This document shows, piece by piece, positions 17,214-27,692 of a stretch of 64,000 nt of DNA. Numbering within the stretch: position 1 is the first letter of the stretch; the number at the start of each line of letters is the position of its first letter. The notes under the pieces are model-generated. The model was not told the origin of the DNA and did no database searches. It saw nothing but the letters and a program-made list of their open reading frames with translations. The translations under genes were made by a program, and so were the position numbers. Source of the DNA: Marinobacter sp. BGYM27 (lineage in GTDB: Bacteria > Pseudomonadota > Gammaproteobacteria > Pseudomonadales > Oleiphilaceae); assembly GCA_025153445.1 (NCBI GenBank), contig JANZNS010000001.1, positions 62,001 through 126,000 of the forward strand, written 5' to 3'.

Positions 17214-18608
17214 ATGAGCTCCAGCAAGCCCAGAAATCCAGTAGATCGAATCAAGACCGGTAGCTTCGAGCGCCGTCTGAGTCTGACCCGCGCCGGTTTG
17301 TTTGCGGGGACGAGAATGGCGACGCACATGGCGACCAACTGGTTCAGTAGCGCAGAGAAGCGGGAAGAGCGCCACCGCAAGATGCTATCCAGCCAGGCCC
17401 GCTTTCTGGTTGATGAGCTGGGCCAACTGAAAGGCAGCGTGGTTAAAATCGGCCAGGTGATGGCGCTTTACGGCGAGCATTTTTTGCCAGAGGAAGTGAC
17501 TGAAGCGCTGCATACGCTTGAAGATCAGACCACTTCGTTGTCATGGCCTTCAGTGGAGAAAGTTCTCCAAAGTGAATTGGGGGAGGCCCGACTGGCGGAG
17601 CTGGACGTAGACGAGACTCCGATTGGAGCCGCTTCGCTGGGACAGGTACACCGCGCGGTGCGACGTTCAGACGGGCTGGAACTGGTATTGAAAATCCAGT
17701 ATCCCGGCGTAGCCGAAGCGGTGGACAGCGACCTGAACGCCGTTGCGCAGATACTGAAAATGGCACGACTGGTTTCGTTTGGCCCCGAGTTCAATGACTG
17801 GCTCGACGAAGTGCGCGTGATGATGCACCGGGAGGTCGATTATGACCTGGAAGCCCGGACCACAGAGCATTTTCGCCAGTTGTTGGACGGGGATGACCGG
17901 TATGTTGTGCCGCGGGTATTGCCGGAGTTTTCGACGGCCAGGGTAATGGCATCGACCTACGAGCCTGGCTGGTCTGTCAGTTCCGATAAAGTAGCCGAGT
18001 TATCCCTTGAGCGCCGGAGCGCGTTGGGTAAAGCGGCCCTTGAATTGTTCTTCAAGGAGTTGTTCGACTGGGGTGAAATGCAGACTGATCCTAATTTTGG
18101 CAATTACAGGATCAGGATAGCGGAGGAAACCGGCGAAGCGACAGATCAGATCGTCCTGCTTGATTTTGGCGCGGTTCAGAAGTATCCCGACGCCTTCCTC
18201 TCGCCGCTCAAGGCCATGATCAAGGCGTCGTACGAACGTGATCTGGAGCAGGTGATTGACGGTGGCGTTGCGCTGAATTTCATGAGCCGGGAATGGCCGG
18301 CAGATGTATTGGATCGATTTGGCGAGGTGTGCATGTCGGTGCTTGAGCCCTTGGCGCCGGCAAACAGCGAGTGGCCGGATTACGCCGTTAACGAGCAGGG
18401 GCAGTATCGCTGGAAGCAAAGTGACTTGCCATCCCGTGTGGCTAGGCAAGCGGCGCGATCAGCGATCAGTCGCTACTTCAAAATACCGCCGAAGGAGTTT
18501 GTGTTTCTGAACCGCAAACTGATTGGCGTCTACACTTTTATTGCCGTGCTGAATTCTGAATTCAACGGGGAATTGTTGCTGAAATCCTATCTCTATGGCG
18601 ACGATTGA
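17214..18608 (+). CDS. ABC1/UbiB-family (AarF/ADCK-like) atypical kinase
   Basis: A 464-residue member of the UbiB/ABC1 atypical kinase family. Diagnostic motifs are VVKIGQVMA (the KxGQ motif, residues ~80), AASLGQVHRAV (the alanine-rich nucleotide loop), DYDLEARTTEHF (the ExD-type metal region) and LLDFGAVQKYP. Family members support ubiquinone or other lipid metabolism. No C-terminal transmembrane pair like that of UbiB is evident, and no ubi genes adjoin it, so it is better called an ABC1-family protein than UbiB. ATG 17214 is preferred to the in-frame TTG at 17202. Confidence 0.88.
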   Translation: MSSSKPRNPVDRIKTGSFERRLSLTRAGLFAGTRMATHMATNWFSSAEKREERHRKMLSSQARFLVDELGQLKGSVVKIGQVMALYGEHFLPEEVTEALHTLEDQTTSLSWPSVEKVLQSELGEARLAELDVDETPIGAASLGQVHRAVRRSDGLELVLKIQYPGVAEAVDSDLNAVAQILKMARLVSFGPEFNDWLDEVRVMMHREVDYDLEARTTEHFRQLLDGDDRYVVPRVLPEFSTARVMASTYEPGWSVSSDKVAELSLERRSALGKAALELFFKELFDWGEMQTDPNFGNYRIRIAEETGEATDQIVLLDFGAVQKYPDAFLSPLKAMIKASYERDLEQVIDGGVALNFMSREWPADVLDRFGEVCMSVLEPLAPANSEWPDYAVNEQGQYRWKQSDLPSRVARQAARSAISRYFKIPPKEFVFLNRKLIGVYTFIAVLNSEFNGELLLKSYLYGDD

Positions 18609-18618
18609 GTCGCCTATG

Positions 18619-18641
18619 GGTTTCCGGCTTGCCCGGAAACC
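18619..18641. terminator. hairpin between convergent ABC1-kinase and yqaA genes
   Basis: A perfect 9-bp inverted repeat, GGTTTCCGG and CCGGAAACC with a 5-base loop, lies between the two convergent stop codons. No T-run follows on either strand, so it is a terminator-like or transcript-end hairpin and not a classical intrinsic terminator. Confidence 0.6.
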
Positions 18642-19067
18642 TTACCCGGTTGCTTCAAGTACGATCCACAACACCAGTGCATAGCGCAGGCCCTTGCCAA
18701 TAGCGACCAGCACAATGAAGTTGAGCCAGGGCACCCGCATTATCCCGCCAATCAGTGTCAGTGCGTCGCCGCCTATCGGGAGCCACGCCATCAGCAGCGA
18801 CCACTGGCCGTATTTATTGAAGCGAACCTGAGCCGATTCGAGTTGCTTCTCGCTGATAGGGAACCAGCGTTTGTGGCGGAACCGTTCGACCTGCCGGCCT
18901 ATCCAGCCATTCAATACCGATCCCAGCGTATTCCCTGCTGTGGCACAGGCCCAGAGCCCCCACAGCGAATAATTCTGCGTCACCAGCCCTCCCAGCAATA
19001 CTTCCGAGTAGGCCGGGACCAGGGTGGCTGCGGCAAAAGCGGTCAGAAATAATGTCAGATAAGCCAA
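18642..19067 (-). CDS. yqaA: YqaA-family inner-membrane protein (VTT/SNARE-associated)
   Basis: A DedA-related membrane protein of 141 residues when started at TTG 19067, which matches the usual length. That start gives a typical N-terminus (AYLTLFLTAFAAATLVPAYSE) and has GGAG about 12 bases upstream. An ATG at 19136 would add 23 residues of atypical, non-hydrophobic sequence. Family segments are TAGNTLGSVLNGWIGR, YGQWSLLMAWLPIGGDALT and IGKGLRYALV. The exact function is unknown; related VTT proteins act in lipid translocation. Confidence 0.85.
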   Translation of the reverse strand: MAYLTLFLTAFAAATLVPAYSEVLLGGLVTQNYSLWGLWACATAGNTLGSVLNGWIGRQVERFRHKRWFPISEKQLESAQVRFNKYGQWSLLMAWLPIGGDALTLIGGIMRVPWLNFIVLVAIGKGLRYALVLWIVLEATG

Positions 19068-19300
19068 CGGGATTACTCTCCGGTGTAAGCCAACGAAATG
19101 TATTGATGGTGCAATGAGACCATTGCAACGCGCCAACTTTACCTGGTGCTCTTTTCCAGTGTTGTACAGCGGCCTTTTTACACAATGCCTAATTGGTTAC
19201 AGAGTGAAGTGGCGAGTCGCTTTCCGTCACACTATCTTAAAAGATGCACGCCTGTTGGCATTTGCTTCGGGATATTAAATCTCTCCAAGCCGGTATATTC

Positions 19301-21427
19301 ATGAAAAAGCTGTCTCTCAAAATAAAACTGTACGCCCTGGTTGTTGTTCTGCTGCTGCTGATGGGTGGGAGCATGATCATAACCGCCCAGCTGTCTTTGA
19401 GCAGTATGGAGGAGCGCATTACCAAAGACACCAGCGAGTTGGTGCAGAACATTGTCGTTGACCGCCTGAAAGCGACCGCAGGCCAGTACGGCGAAATGGT
19501 GTCGGGTATTTTTAACACCGCCTATAAAGTACCGGAAACATTTCGGGAGGTCATCCAGCGTAATGTGGAGGCTACCAGTTCCGGACGAATGAGTCGCCGG
19601 GATATGTCGGACGCCGTGGGCTCCATTCTGAAGGGGCAGCCCCAGCTCAGTTCGATATACGCCCAGTTTGAGCCCGATGCTTATGACGGCCAGGATCGCT
19701 ACTTCACCGACGGGGTTGAAGATCACAGTAGCGATGCGGGCACTCTGGAAATTTCTTACTTTCGCGACCCTGATGGCAAAGTGCAGTTCAGCCGGACCGA
19801 AGACCCGGCGGAGAAATATCTGGAGGAGCGCAACGAGTTCGGGATTCGGGAAGCCGAGTGGTATCTGTGTTCCCGGGATACGCTAAAACCCTGCACGATG
19901 GAGCCTTACGACTACGAAGTTGAAGAAGGCTACAACGAACTCATGACCAGTCTGGTCATGCCAATTCTGAACCAGGGCGAGTTTGCCGGCGTGATTGGTG
20001 TCGACCTGAACCTGTCGACTATCCAGAAAACCATCAAGAACGTCAGTCAGGAGCTGTATGACGGTGCCGGCCGCGTCATGCTCGTTAGCGAGAAAGGCTT
20101 GATTGCGGGCACCAGTCACTATGAGCAGTTCCTTGGACGCCCTCTGTCAGAAGCCCTGCCAGACAAAGCGCAGCAGTATCGTTCACTGGTGAGTAGTGGC
20201 GAGATTTTCGATGATGGCGATGTCATTGCCGTTGCGTTTCCGGTCGATATTGACGCATCGGGCAGCCAGTGGTCGTTTATAGTTGAATTACCCCGCGAGG
20301 TAGCGTTGGCTCAGCTTTCAGCTGTGACACAGTTACTGTCCGAAGAGGTCGATGCAACCGCAGCCCGGCAAATGACAGCGGGTATTGTCGTGTCGACTGT
20401 GTCACTGATCCTGCTGATTTTGCTGGTCCGCTCGGTGATCCGTCCGCTGAACGAGATTCGGGATCGTATGGTCAACCTCGCCAGCGCTGAAGGTGACCTT
20501 ACCCGTGAATTGAAGATCGACACTCATGCCGAGTTGATCGCGTTGGCCGACGGCTTCAATGCCTTCTTGTCCAAATTGCGACAGATGATCAATGATCTCA
20601 AAAACATCAACCATGTCGTGAGTGAACAGGCGGGTGATGTGCGCCGGATCGCCGTGGATACTGAGCAGAACACCGCGCGTCAACACGCGGAAATCGACAG
20701 CGTGGTGACCGCGATGAATGAAATGTCAGCGGCTGCGAGTGAGGTGGCGACCTTCGCCAGTGATGCTGCGGGCAATGCGCGCCAGGCCAGTGACAGCGTG
20801 GAAAGCACTCAGGCAACGCTGGGTGTGGCGGTTGGTGGTGTACAGGAGCTGGCGGCGGATATGGAGCAGGCCAGCAGTGCCATTGGTCATGTTGCCGAGC
20901 GCAGCGATGACATTAACCGGATTCTTGAGGTGATCCGGGGCATCGCCGAGCAAACCAATCTGCTCGCTCTGAACGCTGCCATTGAGGCCGCAAGGGCCGG
21001 TGAGCAGGGTAGCGGTTTTGCTGTTGTTGCCGATGAAGTGCGGACGCTGGCTTCGAAAACCCGTGAATCAACCGATGAAATCAGTCAGATGATCGACGGA
21101 TTGCAGCAGGAGGTGCAGCAGACCGTCACGGTTATTCGCGGTGGTGTTGATCGTGCCACTACAGCTGTTGATCGCACACGCAGTGCAGATGAATCGTTGG
21201 CCGAGGTCGTCGGGCGTATCGCGACCATCGTCGAGCATGTCACGCAGGTTGCCACGGCGGCGGAAGAGCAGAGTTCGGTCAGTGAAGAGATCAACCGCAA
21301 CCTGACGATTATCGGTGATGCGGCCAGCGATCTCAGGGATCTTGCCCAAAGCGTCCGTGGTAGCGGTGAGAGTCTCGGGGAGCAGGTGGTATCGCTGGAG
21401 CAGCAGCTGGATCGCCTGAAAACATGA
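19301..21427 (+). CDS. methyl-accepting chemotaxis protein with periplasmic dCache sensor
   Basis: A 708-residue chemoreceptor from ATG 19301. Transmembrane helix 1 (residues ~10-32) is followed by a large periplasmic double-Cache ligand domain (~35-355), including [10 protein letters not shown] and [15 protein letters not shown]. Helix 2 is at ~361-382, then a HAMP domain and the cytoplasmic signalling hairpin with the conserved tip [19 protein letters not shown] (~550). It ends in a basic/hydrophobic stretch without an NWETF CheR-tether. dCache domains typically bind amino acids, polyamines or organic acids; the ligand here is unknown. It is a single gene with no che genes nearby. Confidence 0.94.
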   Translation: MKKLSLKIKLYALVVVLLLLMGGSMIITAQLSLSSMEERITKDTSELVQNIVVDRLKATAGQYGEMVSGIFNTAYKVPETFREVIQRNVEATSSGRMSRRDMSDAVGSILKGQPQLSSIYAQFEPDAYDGQDRYFTDGVEDHSSDAGTLEISYFRDPDGKVQFSRTEDPAEKYLEERNEFGIREAEWYLCSRDTLKPCTMEPYDYEVEEGYNELMTSLVMPILNQGEFAGVIGVDLNLSTIQKTIKNVSQELYDGAGRVMLVSEKGLIAGTSHYEQFLGRPLSEALPDKAQQYRSLVSSGEIFDDGDVIAVAFPVDIDASGSQWSFIVELPREVALAQLSAVTQLLSEEVDATAARQMTAGIVVSTVSLILLILLVRSVIRPLNEIRDRMVNLASAEGDLTRELKIDTHAELIALADGFNAFLSKLRQMINDLKNINHVVSEQAGDVRRIAVDTEQNTARQHAEIDSVVTAMNEMSAAASEVATFASDAAGNARQASDSVESTQATLGVAVGGVQELAADMEQASSAIGHVAERSDDINRILEVIRGIAEQTNLLALNAAIEAARAGEQGSGFAVVADEVRTLASKTRESTDEISQMIDGLQQEVQQTVTVIRGGVDRATTAVDRTRSADESLAEVVGRIATIVEHVTQVATAAEEQSSVSEEINRNLTIIGDAASDLRDLAQSVRGSGESLGEQVVSLEQQLDRLKT

Positions 21428-21588
21428 TCCAGATACGTGTTTTCTATCATGGTCATTCAGATCATTAAATTTGAAAATGGCGCTCCGCCTGTCAGTATTG
21501 GCGCACGATCAAGTTGGGGAGATCCCCTTTGTCATTTAAGTTGAGGCCGGCCTGATGCCGGCTGAAACCTGTTATTCAGGAGTTCCTT

Positions 21589-21843
21589 ATGGAGCGTGTC
21601 ACCATTTTCGGACGTCTTAGCTGTGGCTTTTGCGCCCGTGCGATCCGTCTGTGCGAAATGAAGGGATTCGATTTCAAGTTTGTCGATATGATGGAAGAGA
21701 ACATCACCAAGGCGGATATTGCCCAGAAAATTGGTGAACCTGTCCATACGGTACCGCAGATTTTTGTTGGCGAAGCCCACGTGGGCGGATATACCGAATT
21801 TGCCAGTTATGTTGCGTCTCAGGCGGAAGAGAGTCTGTCCTGA
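21589..21843 (+). CDS. glutaredoxin (GrxA-like)
   Basis: An 84-residue glutaredoxin that reduces disulfides with glutathione. The dithiol active site is Cys12-Gly-Phe-Cys15 (SCGFC), unusual compared with the common CPYC. The glutathione-binding TVPQIFV and GGYTEF segments are intact, and ITKADIAQKIGEPVHTVPQIF matches E. coli GrxA closely. A strong ribosome-binding site (AGGAG) lies 9-13 bases upstream. It is convergent with pfp, with a perfect terminator between. Confidence 0.92.
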   Translation: MERVTIFGRLSCGFCARAIRLCEMKGFDFKFVDMMEENITKADIAQKIGEPVHTVPQIFVGEAHVGGYTEFASYVASQAEESLS

Positions 21844-21871
21844 CTCCAGCGGACACCGCCATTGAAGCAAT

Positions 21872-21902
21872 AAAAAAGGCGCCCATGAGGGGCGCCTTTT
21901 TT
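21872..21902. terminator. bidirectional intrinsic terminator between the glutaredoxin gene and pfp
   Basis: A perfect 13-bp arm pair, AAAAAAGGCGCCC (21872-21884) and GGGCGCCTTTTTT (21890-21902), with a 5-base loop. It has a U-run in both directions and serves both convergent genes. Confidence 0.95.
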
Positions 21903-21918
21903 GTATGCCGCAGAACCG

Positions 21919-23181
21919 TTAAATGTCGAACGGAGTCTTCAGCTTCTTTTCAGCCAGGATGCCTTGAATATGAGCAACTCTCGGCAGTCCATCGTCGAAC
22001 GGCGGGAAGCTTTCTCCGGCGATCAGCGGGGATAGGTAGTCACGGCAATCCTGAGTAATGCCAAAGCCATCATCGGTGATGTAGTGGATCGGCATTTTCT
22101 TTTCCTGATTGGCCACTTCGCTCAGGTTGGCTTCACCGATGTGCCAGCGATACGGGCTGGACTGTTCGCGGACGATCGTCGGCATCAGTGCCTGCTTGCC
22201 GGCGATGGCCATTTCAACAGCAGCTTTGCCGACGGCATAGGCCTGCTCGACATCAGTTGCAGACGCAATATGCCTCGCTGCACGCTGCAGATAGTCGGCC
22301 ACTGCCCAATGATACTTGTAGCCCAGTGCCTGCTTGGTCATATTCGCCAGCGCTGGCGCAACGCCACCCAGCTGAGTGTGACCGAAGGCATCCTTGCTGC
22401 CCGCATCGGCAATAAACCGGCCGTCTTCGTACTGGGCGCCTTCTGATGCCACCACGACACAGTAGCCATAGTTCTCGACGCAATGTTCAACGCGCTTGAG
22501 GAACGCATCCCGGTCAAACGGAATTTCCGGGAACAGGATAATGTGGGGCGCGGAGCCTTCACCCTGGCCCGCCAGACCGGCAGAGGCCGCAATCCAGCCT
22601 GCGTGACGACCCATGACTTCAAGGATAAAGACCTTGGTGGACGATTCGCACATCGACTTGATGTCGAGACTGGCTTCGAGCGTTGAGGTCGCAATGTACT
22701 TTGCGACCGAGCCGAAGCCGGGGCAGCAGTCTGTGAAGGGCAGATCGTTGTCGACTGTTTTGGGAACACCGATACAGGTGATCGGGTAGCCCATACGCTC
22801 GGCCATTTGCGAGACCTTGAATGCGGTATCCTGGGAATCGCCTCCACCGTTGTAAAAGAAGTAGCCGATATTGTGCGCCTGGAATACTTCGATCAGACGT
22901 TCATATTCGCGCTTGTTCTCGGTGAAATTCTTAAGCTTGTAGCGGCATGAACCAAAAGCGCCACCGGGGGTATGCATCAGTGCGGCAATGGTCTCTTCGC
23001 TTTCTTCGCTGGTATCAATCAGCTCTTCGCGAAGGGCACCGATAATGCCGTTGCGACCCGCGTAGACTGTACCGATGGCTTCAGGGTGTTTGCGAGCGGT
23101 CTGAATAACGCCACAGGCGCTTGCATTAATGACGGCGGTGACACCGCCAGATTGGGCATAAAAAGCATTCTTGATGGCCAT
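21919..23181 (-). CDS. pfp: pyrophosphate-type 6-phosphofructokinase
   Basis: A 420-residue phosphofructokinase from ATG 23181 (GGAGG about 12 bases upstream); a GTG at 23211 would extend it by 10 residues. Motifs are AQSGGVTAVINAS, YNGGGDSQDTAFK and GVPKTVDNDLPFTD. The PKTxDND lysine, in place of the glycine of ATP-dependent PFK, points to use of pyrophosphate as phosphoryl donor. Such an enzyme is reversible and works in glycolysis or gluconeogenesis. No other central-carbon gene adjoins it. Confidence 0.9.
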   Translation of the reverse strand: MAIKNAFYAQSGGVTAVINASACGVIQTARKHPEAIGTVYAGRNGIIGALREELIDTSEESEETIAALMHTPGGAFGSCRYKLKNFTENKREYERLIEVFQAHNIGYFFYNGGGDSQDTAFKVSQMAERMGYPITCIGVPKTVDNDLPFTDCCPGFGSVAKYIATSTLEASLDIKSMCESSTKVFILEVMGRHAGWIAASAGLAGQGEGSAPHIILFPEIPFDRDAFLKRVEHCVENYGYCVVVASEGAQYEDGRFIADAGSKDAFGHTQLGGVAPALANMTKQALGYKYHWAVADYLQRAARHIASATDVEQAYAVGKAAVEMAIAGKQALMPTIVREQSSPYRWHIGEANLSEVANQEKKMPIHYITDDGFGITQDCRDYLSPLIAGESFPPFDDGLPRVAHIQGILAEKKLKTPFDI

Positions 23182-23401
23182 CGTGACTGGCGCCTCCTGC
23201 AGGTTGTTCACATCGCGCGAATGATACGTGAATCCAATGCATATTTCATGACAGGATAGTTGCTTGACGCAGCACGCCGGATACAGGACGCTTCCTTTCT
23301 TATAGCCGGCGCCAACGCGCGCTTGGGTGTCTGGCGCGCTCGCTGAGTTGGCCGGGCTTTCAGGTAACGGAACAGTGACGGAACATTAATTCAGGAATTC
23401 T

Positions 23402-24775
23402 ATGCATATCCATATTCTCGGTATCTGCGGCACTTTTATGGGCAGCCTCGCTGTTCTGGCGCGGGAATCCGGCCACAAGGTGACGGGATCTGATCACGGG
23501 GTCTACCCCCCTATGAGCACCCAGCTTGAAGCCCAGGGCATTGAGCTTATGAATGGTTATTCACCGGATAACCTGAAGCCCGAGCCGGATCTGGTGCTGA
23601 TCGGCAATGCGATGTCCCGCGGTAATCCCGAAGTGGAAGCCGTGCTGAATCGTGGCATCGACTATATGTCCGGGCCGGAATGGCTCTCGCGGGAAGTGCT
23701 GAAGTCACGATGGGTACTGGCGGTTGCCGGCACTCACGGAAAAACCACCACGACATCGATGCTGCTGTGGATGCTGGATCAGGCAGGGCTAAAGCCAGGC
23801 TATCTGGTGGGTGGGGTGCCACTGGATTTTTCGGTCTCGGCCCGGTTGGGGGAAACTGATTTCTTCGTGATTGAAGCTGATGAGTACGACAGCGCGTTCT
23901 TTGACAAGCGCTCCAAGTTTGTTCACTACCGCCCGCGTACGGTCGTTCTGAACAACCTCGAATTTGATCACGCCGATATCTTCGACAATGTCGAGGCGAT
24001 CGAACGCCAGTTTCATCATCTGGTCAGAACGGTGCCGTCGAGCGGCCTGATTGTGCGCCCGGCAACGGATGTGCATCTCGACAGTGCACTGGCGATGGGT
24101 TGCTGGAGCAGTGTGCAGACCACCTCCGTTGGTGGAGAAGTGGAGCAGGCGAGTTGGCGCGCCGAGTTGCTGGCGGATGACGGCAGCCACTTTATGGTGG
24201 TTCACAATGAACAACCGGTAGCGGCGGTCAACTGGTCGCAGACCGGGCTGCATAACGTGCGCAATGCGCTGGCGGCTATTGCGGCTGCTCGTCATGTGGG
24301 TGTCACGCCGGATCATGCGATTGCAGCTCTGAACCGTTTTTCGGGCGTTAAGCGTCGAATGGAACTGTTGGCGGATGTTCAGGGGATTCGCGTCTACGAC
24401 GACTTTGCGCACCATCCCACCGCGATTGCGACCACGCTTGACGGGCTGCGCAAGAAAGTGGGCGATGATCCGATTATTGCGCTGATTGAGCCGCGCTCCA
24501 ACACCATGCAGCAAGGTGTACACCAGGCGACATTGCTGGCGAGCAGTGAGCAGGCGGACCGGGTGATCTGGGCTAACCTGAATGGCATGGAGTGGCTGAA
24601 TCAACTGGTGCCCGAGAGCGATAGCAAGCATCAACTCGGCTCATCGGTCGATGAACTGATCCAGCAGGTGCTCGTATCCTTACCGGTGCCGTGCCACATC
24701 GTGGTGATGAGCAACGGCGGCTTCGGCGGCATTCATCAGAAACTGATCGCAGAACTGGAGCGTTATTTTGACTGA
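23402..24775 (+). CDS. mpl: UDP-N-acetylmuramate:L-alanyl-gamma-D-glutamyl-meso-diaminopimelate ligase
   Basis: A 457-residue Mur-ligase relative that attaches recycled murein tripeptide to UDP-MurNAc. The N-terminus is [17 protein letters not shown], the ATP loop is [12 protein letters not shown] (~110), and [16 protein letters not shown] and [18 protein letters not shown] are diagnostic of Mpl over MurC. It links to the peptidoglycan-turnover genes elsewhere in the window (mltB, rlpA, dacA). Its last codons overlap the start of ubiX by 8 bases. Confidence 0.96.
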   Translation: MHIHILGICGTFMGSLAVLARESGHKVTGSDHGVYPPMSTQLEAQGIELMNGYSPDNLKPEPDLVLIGNAMSRGNPEVEAVLNRGIDYMSGPEWLSREVLKSRWVLAVAGTHGKTTTTSMLLWMLDQAGLKPGYLVGGVPLDFSVSARLGETDFFVIEADEYDSAFFDKRSKFVHYRPRTVVLNNLEFDHADIFDNVEAIERQFHHLVRTVPSSGLIVRPATDVHLDSALAMGCWSSVQTTSVGGEVEQASWRAELLADDGSHFMVVHNEQPVAAVNWSQTGLHNVRNALAAIAAARHVGVTPDHAIAALNRFSGVKRRMELLADVQGIRVYDDFAHHPTAIATTLDGLRKKVGDDPIIALIEPRSNTMQQGVHQATLLASSEQADRVIWANLNGMEWLNQLVPESDSKHQLGSSVDELIQQVLVSLPVPCHIVVMSNGGFGGIHQKLIAELERYFD

Positions 24776-25448
24776 TCAAGCAACCCCGCGCCGGGTGGTC
24801 AATCTGGCGCTAACGGGCGCTTCGGGGGCGCAATACGGCCTGCGATTGCTGGAGTGCCTGCTGGCGGCAGGGGTTCAGGTGCATTTCATGATCAGCAAGG
24901 CTGCCCAGATTGTGGTGGCAACAGAGACCAATATTAAATTGCCCGGGTCATCCGAGGCGATGCAGACCTGTTTGATAGACCTCTATAATGCGGAGCCAGA
25001 TCAGTTGCTGGTCTTCGGGCGCGAGGACTGGTTTGCGCCGCCGGCGTCCGGTTCCGGCAGCCGGGCACCCTTGGTCGTGTGTCCGTGTAGTACGGGCACG
25101 CTGTCAGCTTTGGCAACGGGTGCAAGCAATAACCTGATTGAACGTGCTGGCGATGTAGCGTTGAAAGAGCGCCGAACATTGATTCTGGTGCCGCGGGAAG
25201 CGCCACTGTCGGAAGTGCATCTGGAAAACATGCTGAAGCTGAGCCGAATGGGCGCGACCATCATGCCAGCCAGCCCGGGTTTCTATCACCAGCCCCAGGG
25301 GATAGAAGACCTGATTGATTTCATCGTCGCCCGTATACTGGATCACCTGGAGCTGGATCAGCAACTGATGCCGCGCTGGGGTGAGCGCCGGACACAGCGT
25401 CGTCTGGAGCAGGCCGCTTCTGCTGAAAGCCATAAAACGGACGGATAA
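24768..25448 (+). CDS. ubiX: flavin prenyltransferase UbiX
   Basis: A 226-residue enzyme that makes prenylated FMN, the cofactor for the UbiD decarboxylase in ubiquinone synthesis. Signature stretches are [49 protein letters not shown] and [16 protein letters not shown], followed by PASPGFYH. The start appears to be a TTG at 24768 that overlaps the mpl stop, with GGAG seven bases upstream; GTG 24798 is the only nearby alternative and would start just before the first strand. ubiD is not in the window. Confidence 0.95.
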   Translation: MTDQATPRRVVNLALTGASGAQYGLRLLECLLAAGVQVHFMISKAAQIVVATETNIKLPGSSEAMQTCLIDLYNAEPDQLLVFGREDWFAPPASGSGSRAPLVVCPCSTGTLSALATGASNNLIERAGDVALKERRTLILVPREAPLSEVHLENMLKLSRMGATIMPASPGFYHQPQGIEDLIDFIVARILDHLELDQQLMPRWGERRTQRRLEQAASAESHKTDG

Positions 25449-25477
25449 CCGCCACACAGTTAAGGATGTTGAGTGAC

Positions 25478-26248
25478 ATGGGTATTGATTGGCAAACCAC
25501 GCCGGCTGCGATTTACCGCCGGCACAGCAATACGCTGCGCGCCGTTCACGCGATCGACAACATCTTACTGGACCAGTTGCTGGAAGTGGAGCGCCAAAAG
25601 CAGTTGCTTGTCACCAACACCGAACGTTTTATTCGTGGTGAGCCGTCCAACAACGCATTGCTATGGGGTTCCCGGGGCACCGGCAAGTCATCCCTGATCA
25701 AGGCCATTCTCAATACCTACTTTGAGCAAGGCTTGCGGATTATCGAAGTGGACCGTGAAGATCTGGTCTTCCTGCCGGAAATCGTCGATGAGATCCGGGA
25801 GTTACCTTACCGCTTTATAGTTTTCTCCGACGATCTCTCGTTCGAGCGAGGCGACTCGACCTACAAAGCGCTCAAAAGCGTCATGGAAGGCTCCATCGAG
25901 AGTCCGCCCGAGAACGTCAAGGTTTACGCCACATCCAATCGCCGCCACTTGATGCCGGAGTCTATGAAAGACAATCAGGACTCCAAAATGGTTGAAGGCG
26001 AGCTGCATCCCAGCGAAGGCATTGAAGAACAGGTTTCACTATCGGACCGCTTTGGTCTTTGGCTGTCGTTCTATCCTTTCAACCAGGATGAGTATCTTGC
26101 GCTGGTGGATGCCCTGTTCCCAGACATCAACGACCGCTCTGAGCTGCACCTGCTCGCAATCCGCTTTGCACTTGCCAAAGGCGGCCGTAGCGGACGTGCT
26201 GCCCGGCATTTCTATAACGCCTATTCCGATCATTTCGACGGCCAGTAA
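25478..26248 (+). CDS. DUF815-family P-loop ATPase
   Basis: A 256-residue AAA-like ATP-binding protein. The Walker A loop is GSRGTGKSSLIKA (~63-75), Walker B is RFIVFSDDLSFE, and a sensor-like YATSNRRHLMPE follows. The C-terminal GRSGRAARHFYNAY matches the DUF815 family (IstB/DnaC-type fold); no physiological function has been established. It follows ubiX by 29 bases and is probably in the mpl-ubiX unit. The frame could start at ATG 25466; ATG 25478 is preferred because AAGGA then sits about 11 bases upstream. Confidence 0.85.
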   Translation: MGIDWQTTPAAIYRRHSNTLRAVHAIDNILLDQLLEVERQKQLLVTNTERFIRGEPSNNALLWGSRGTGKSSLIKAILNTYFEQGLRIIEVDREDLVFLPEIVDEIRELPYRFIVFSDDLSFERGDSTYKALKSVMEGSIESPPENVKVYATSNRRHLMPESMKDNQDSKMVEGELHPSEGIEEQVSLSDRFGLWLSFYPFNQDEYLALVDALFPDINDRSELHLLAIRFALAKGGRSGRAARHFYNAYSDHFDGQ

Positions 26249-26381
26249 TCGGACTTTCCTGAATCGTCAGTGATCTGCCGGCGATTGTTTTGGTCAACCT
26301 GATTGATGTTTTTCACCATTGAGTGCAGCAGGCTTGCCGCTGACACTGGCTGGATAACATTGAACAACTCAGAGGTTGACC

Positions 26382-27521
26382 ATGATTCCACGCACGCTTT
26401 TTGACGCCGATCTTGAAGGCTTTCGCGACACCGTCCGCAAATTCCTTGAGCAGGAGGCTGTGCCTTACCACAGCCAGTGGGAAAAGGACGGCCAGGTCAG
26501 TCGCGAAGTCTGGGAAAAGGCGGGGGCGTTGGGCTTTCTCTGCCCCTGCCTGCCAGAGGAGTTCGGTGGCGTGGGCGCGGATTTCCGCTACAGCGCTGTG
26601 ATAATGGAAGAGCTGGCTCGGGCCGGCACCAGTGGTATTGGCTGGAATCTGCATTCCGACATCGTGGCACCTTATATTCTGAACTATGGCACTGATGCCC
26701 AGAAGCAGAAGTACCTGCCCAAGCTGGCGGCGGGCGAGATGATTGGTGCCATCGCAATGACCGAGCCGGGTGCCGGCTCGGATTTGCAGGGCGTGAAAAC
26801 CAGCGCGATCCGCCAGGGTGATCATTATCTGCTAAACGGCTCGAAAACTTTTATAACCAACGGCCAGATGGCAGATCTGGTCATTGTCGTGGCGAAAACC
26901 AATCCACAGGAAGGCGCAAAGGGGACCAGTTTGCTGCTGGTCGAAACCACCTCCGAGGGGTTCGAGCGCGGGCAGAACCTGGAAAAGGTCGGGCTCAAGG
27001 CTCAGGACACGTCCGAGCTGTTTTTCCAGGATGTGAAAGTGCCGCTGGACAACCTGCTGGGCAGTGGCGAAGGGCAGGGCTTTATGCAGCTGATGCAGGA
27101 GTTACCGGCAGAGCGTCTGCAAGTGGCACTGACGGCGGTTGCTGCAGCTGAAGCCGCTTGGGAATGGACGCGATCTTATGTCAAAGAGCGCAAGGCATTC
27201 GGCAAGCCCGTGATGGCGTTCCAGAATACCCGTTTCAAAATGGCCGAAATGAAAGCGGATATCACCGCCGCCCGAGTGTTCACAGATCGTTGCCTTGAAC
27301 TGCATCTGGATAAAAAACTGGATATACCGACTGCCGCAATGCTTAAACAGTGGACCACCGATCTGCAGTGCAGAGTGATGGATGAGTGCGTCCAGCTTCA
27401 CGGAGGCTACGGTTATATGTGGGAATATCCGATTGCCCGTGCCTGGGCCGATTCGCGGGTGCAGCGCATATACGCCGGCACCAATGAAATCATGAAGGAA
27501 ATTGTCGCCCGCTCCATCTGA
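26382..27521 (+). CDS. acyl-CoA dehydrogenase, long-chain type
   Basis: A 379-residue FAD enzyme that introduces the alpha-beta double bond in acyl-CoA. ATG 26382 has AGAGG six bases upstream. FAD/substrate motifs are AMTEPGAGSDLQG and FITNGQMADLVIV. The catalytic glutamate is placed on helix G as in long-chain and isovaleryl-CoA dehydrogenases (LQVALTAVAAAEAAWEWTRS), and the usual C-terminal glutamate position reads IYAGTNEIM. The stretch ECVQLHGGYGYMWEYPIARA closely resembles LCAD. It is monocistronic; no enoyl-CoA hydratase or thiolase gene adjoins. The exact chain length is not predictable. Confidence 0.92.
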   Translation: MIPRTLFDADLEGFRDTVRKFLEQEAVPYHSQWEKDGQVSREVWEKAGALGFLCPCLPEEFGGVGADFRYSAVIMEELARAGTSGIGWNLHSDIVAPYILNYGTDAQKQKYLPKLAAGEMIGAIAMTEPGAGSDLQGVKTSAIRQGDHYLLNGSKTFITNGQMADLVIVVAKTNPQEGAKGTSLLLVETTSEGFERGQNLEKVGLKAQDTSELFFQDVKVPLDNLLGSGEGQGFMQLMQELPAERLQVALTAVAAAEAAWEWTRSYVKERKAFGKPVMAFQNTRFKMAEMKADITAARVFTDRCLELHLDKKLDIPTAAMLKQWTTDLQCRVMDECVQLHGGYGYMWEYPIARAWADSRVQRIYAGTNEIMKEIVARSI

Positions 27522-27692
27522 CCTGCAATACGCTGCCTGTCCGAGCCGGTGCGCCGGGCAGGCCAGTTTCGTTGATGTTTTTCGCTTCCGTTACCCAAAT
27601 TTACAAATTGCCAAGCCTATCAAGGTTAACCGTCAGTCTTTGTCATAGAGTGGCCGGATCGACAACCCATTATAAGGACAACGGTTGCGCCC

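Noticed and set aside
23212-23401. GCGCGC palindrome in the gap between pfp and mpl
   Set aside because: A short GC-rich repeat with an 11-base gap, expected by chance in GC-rich DNA and not clearly structured.
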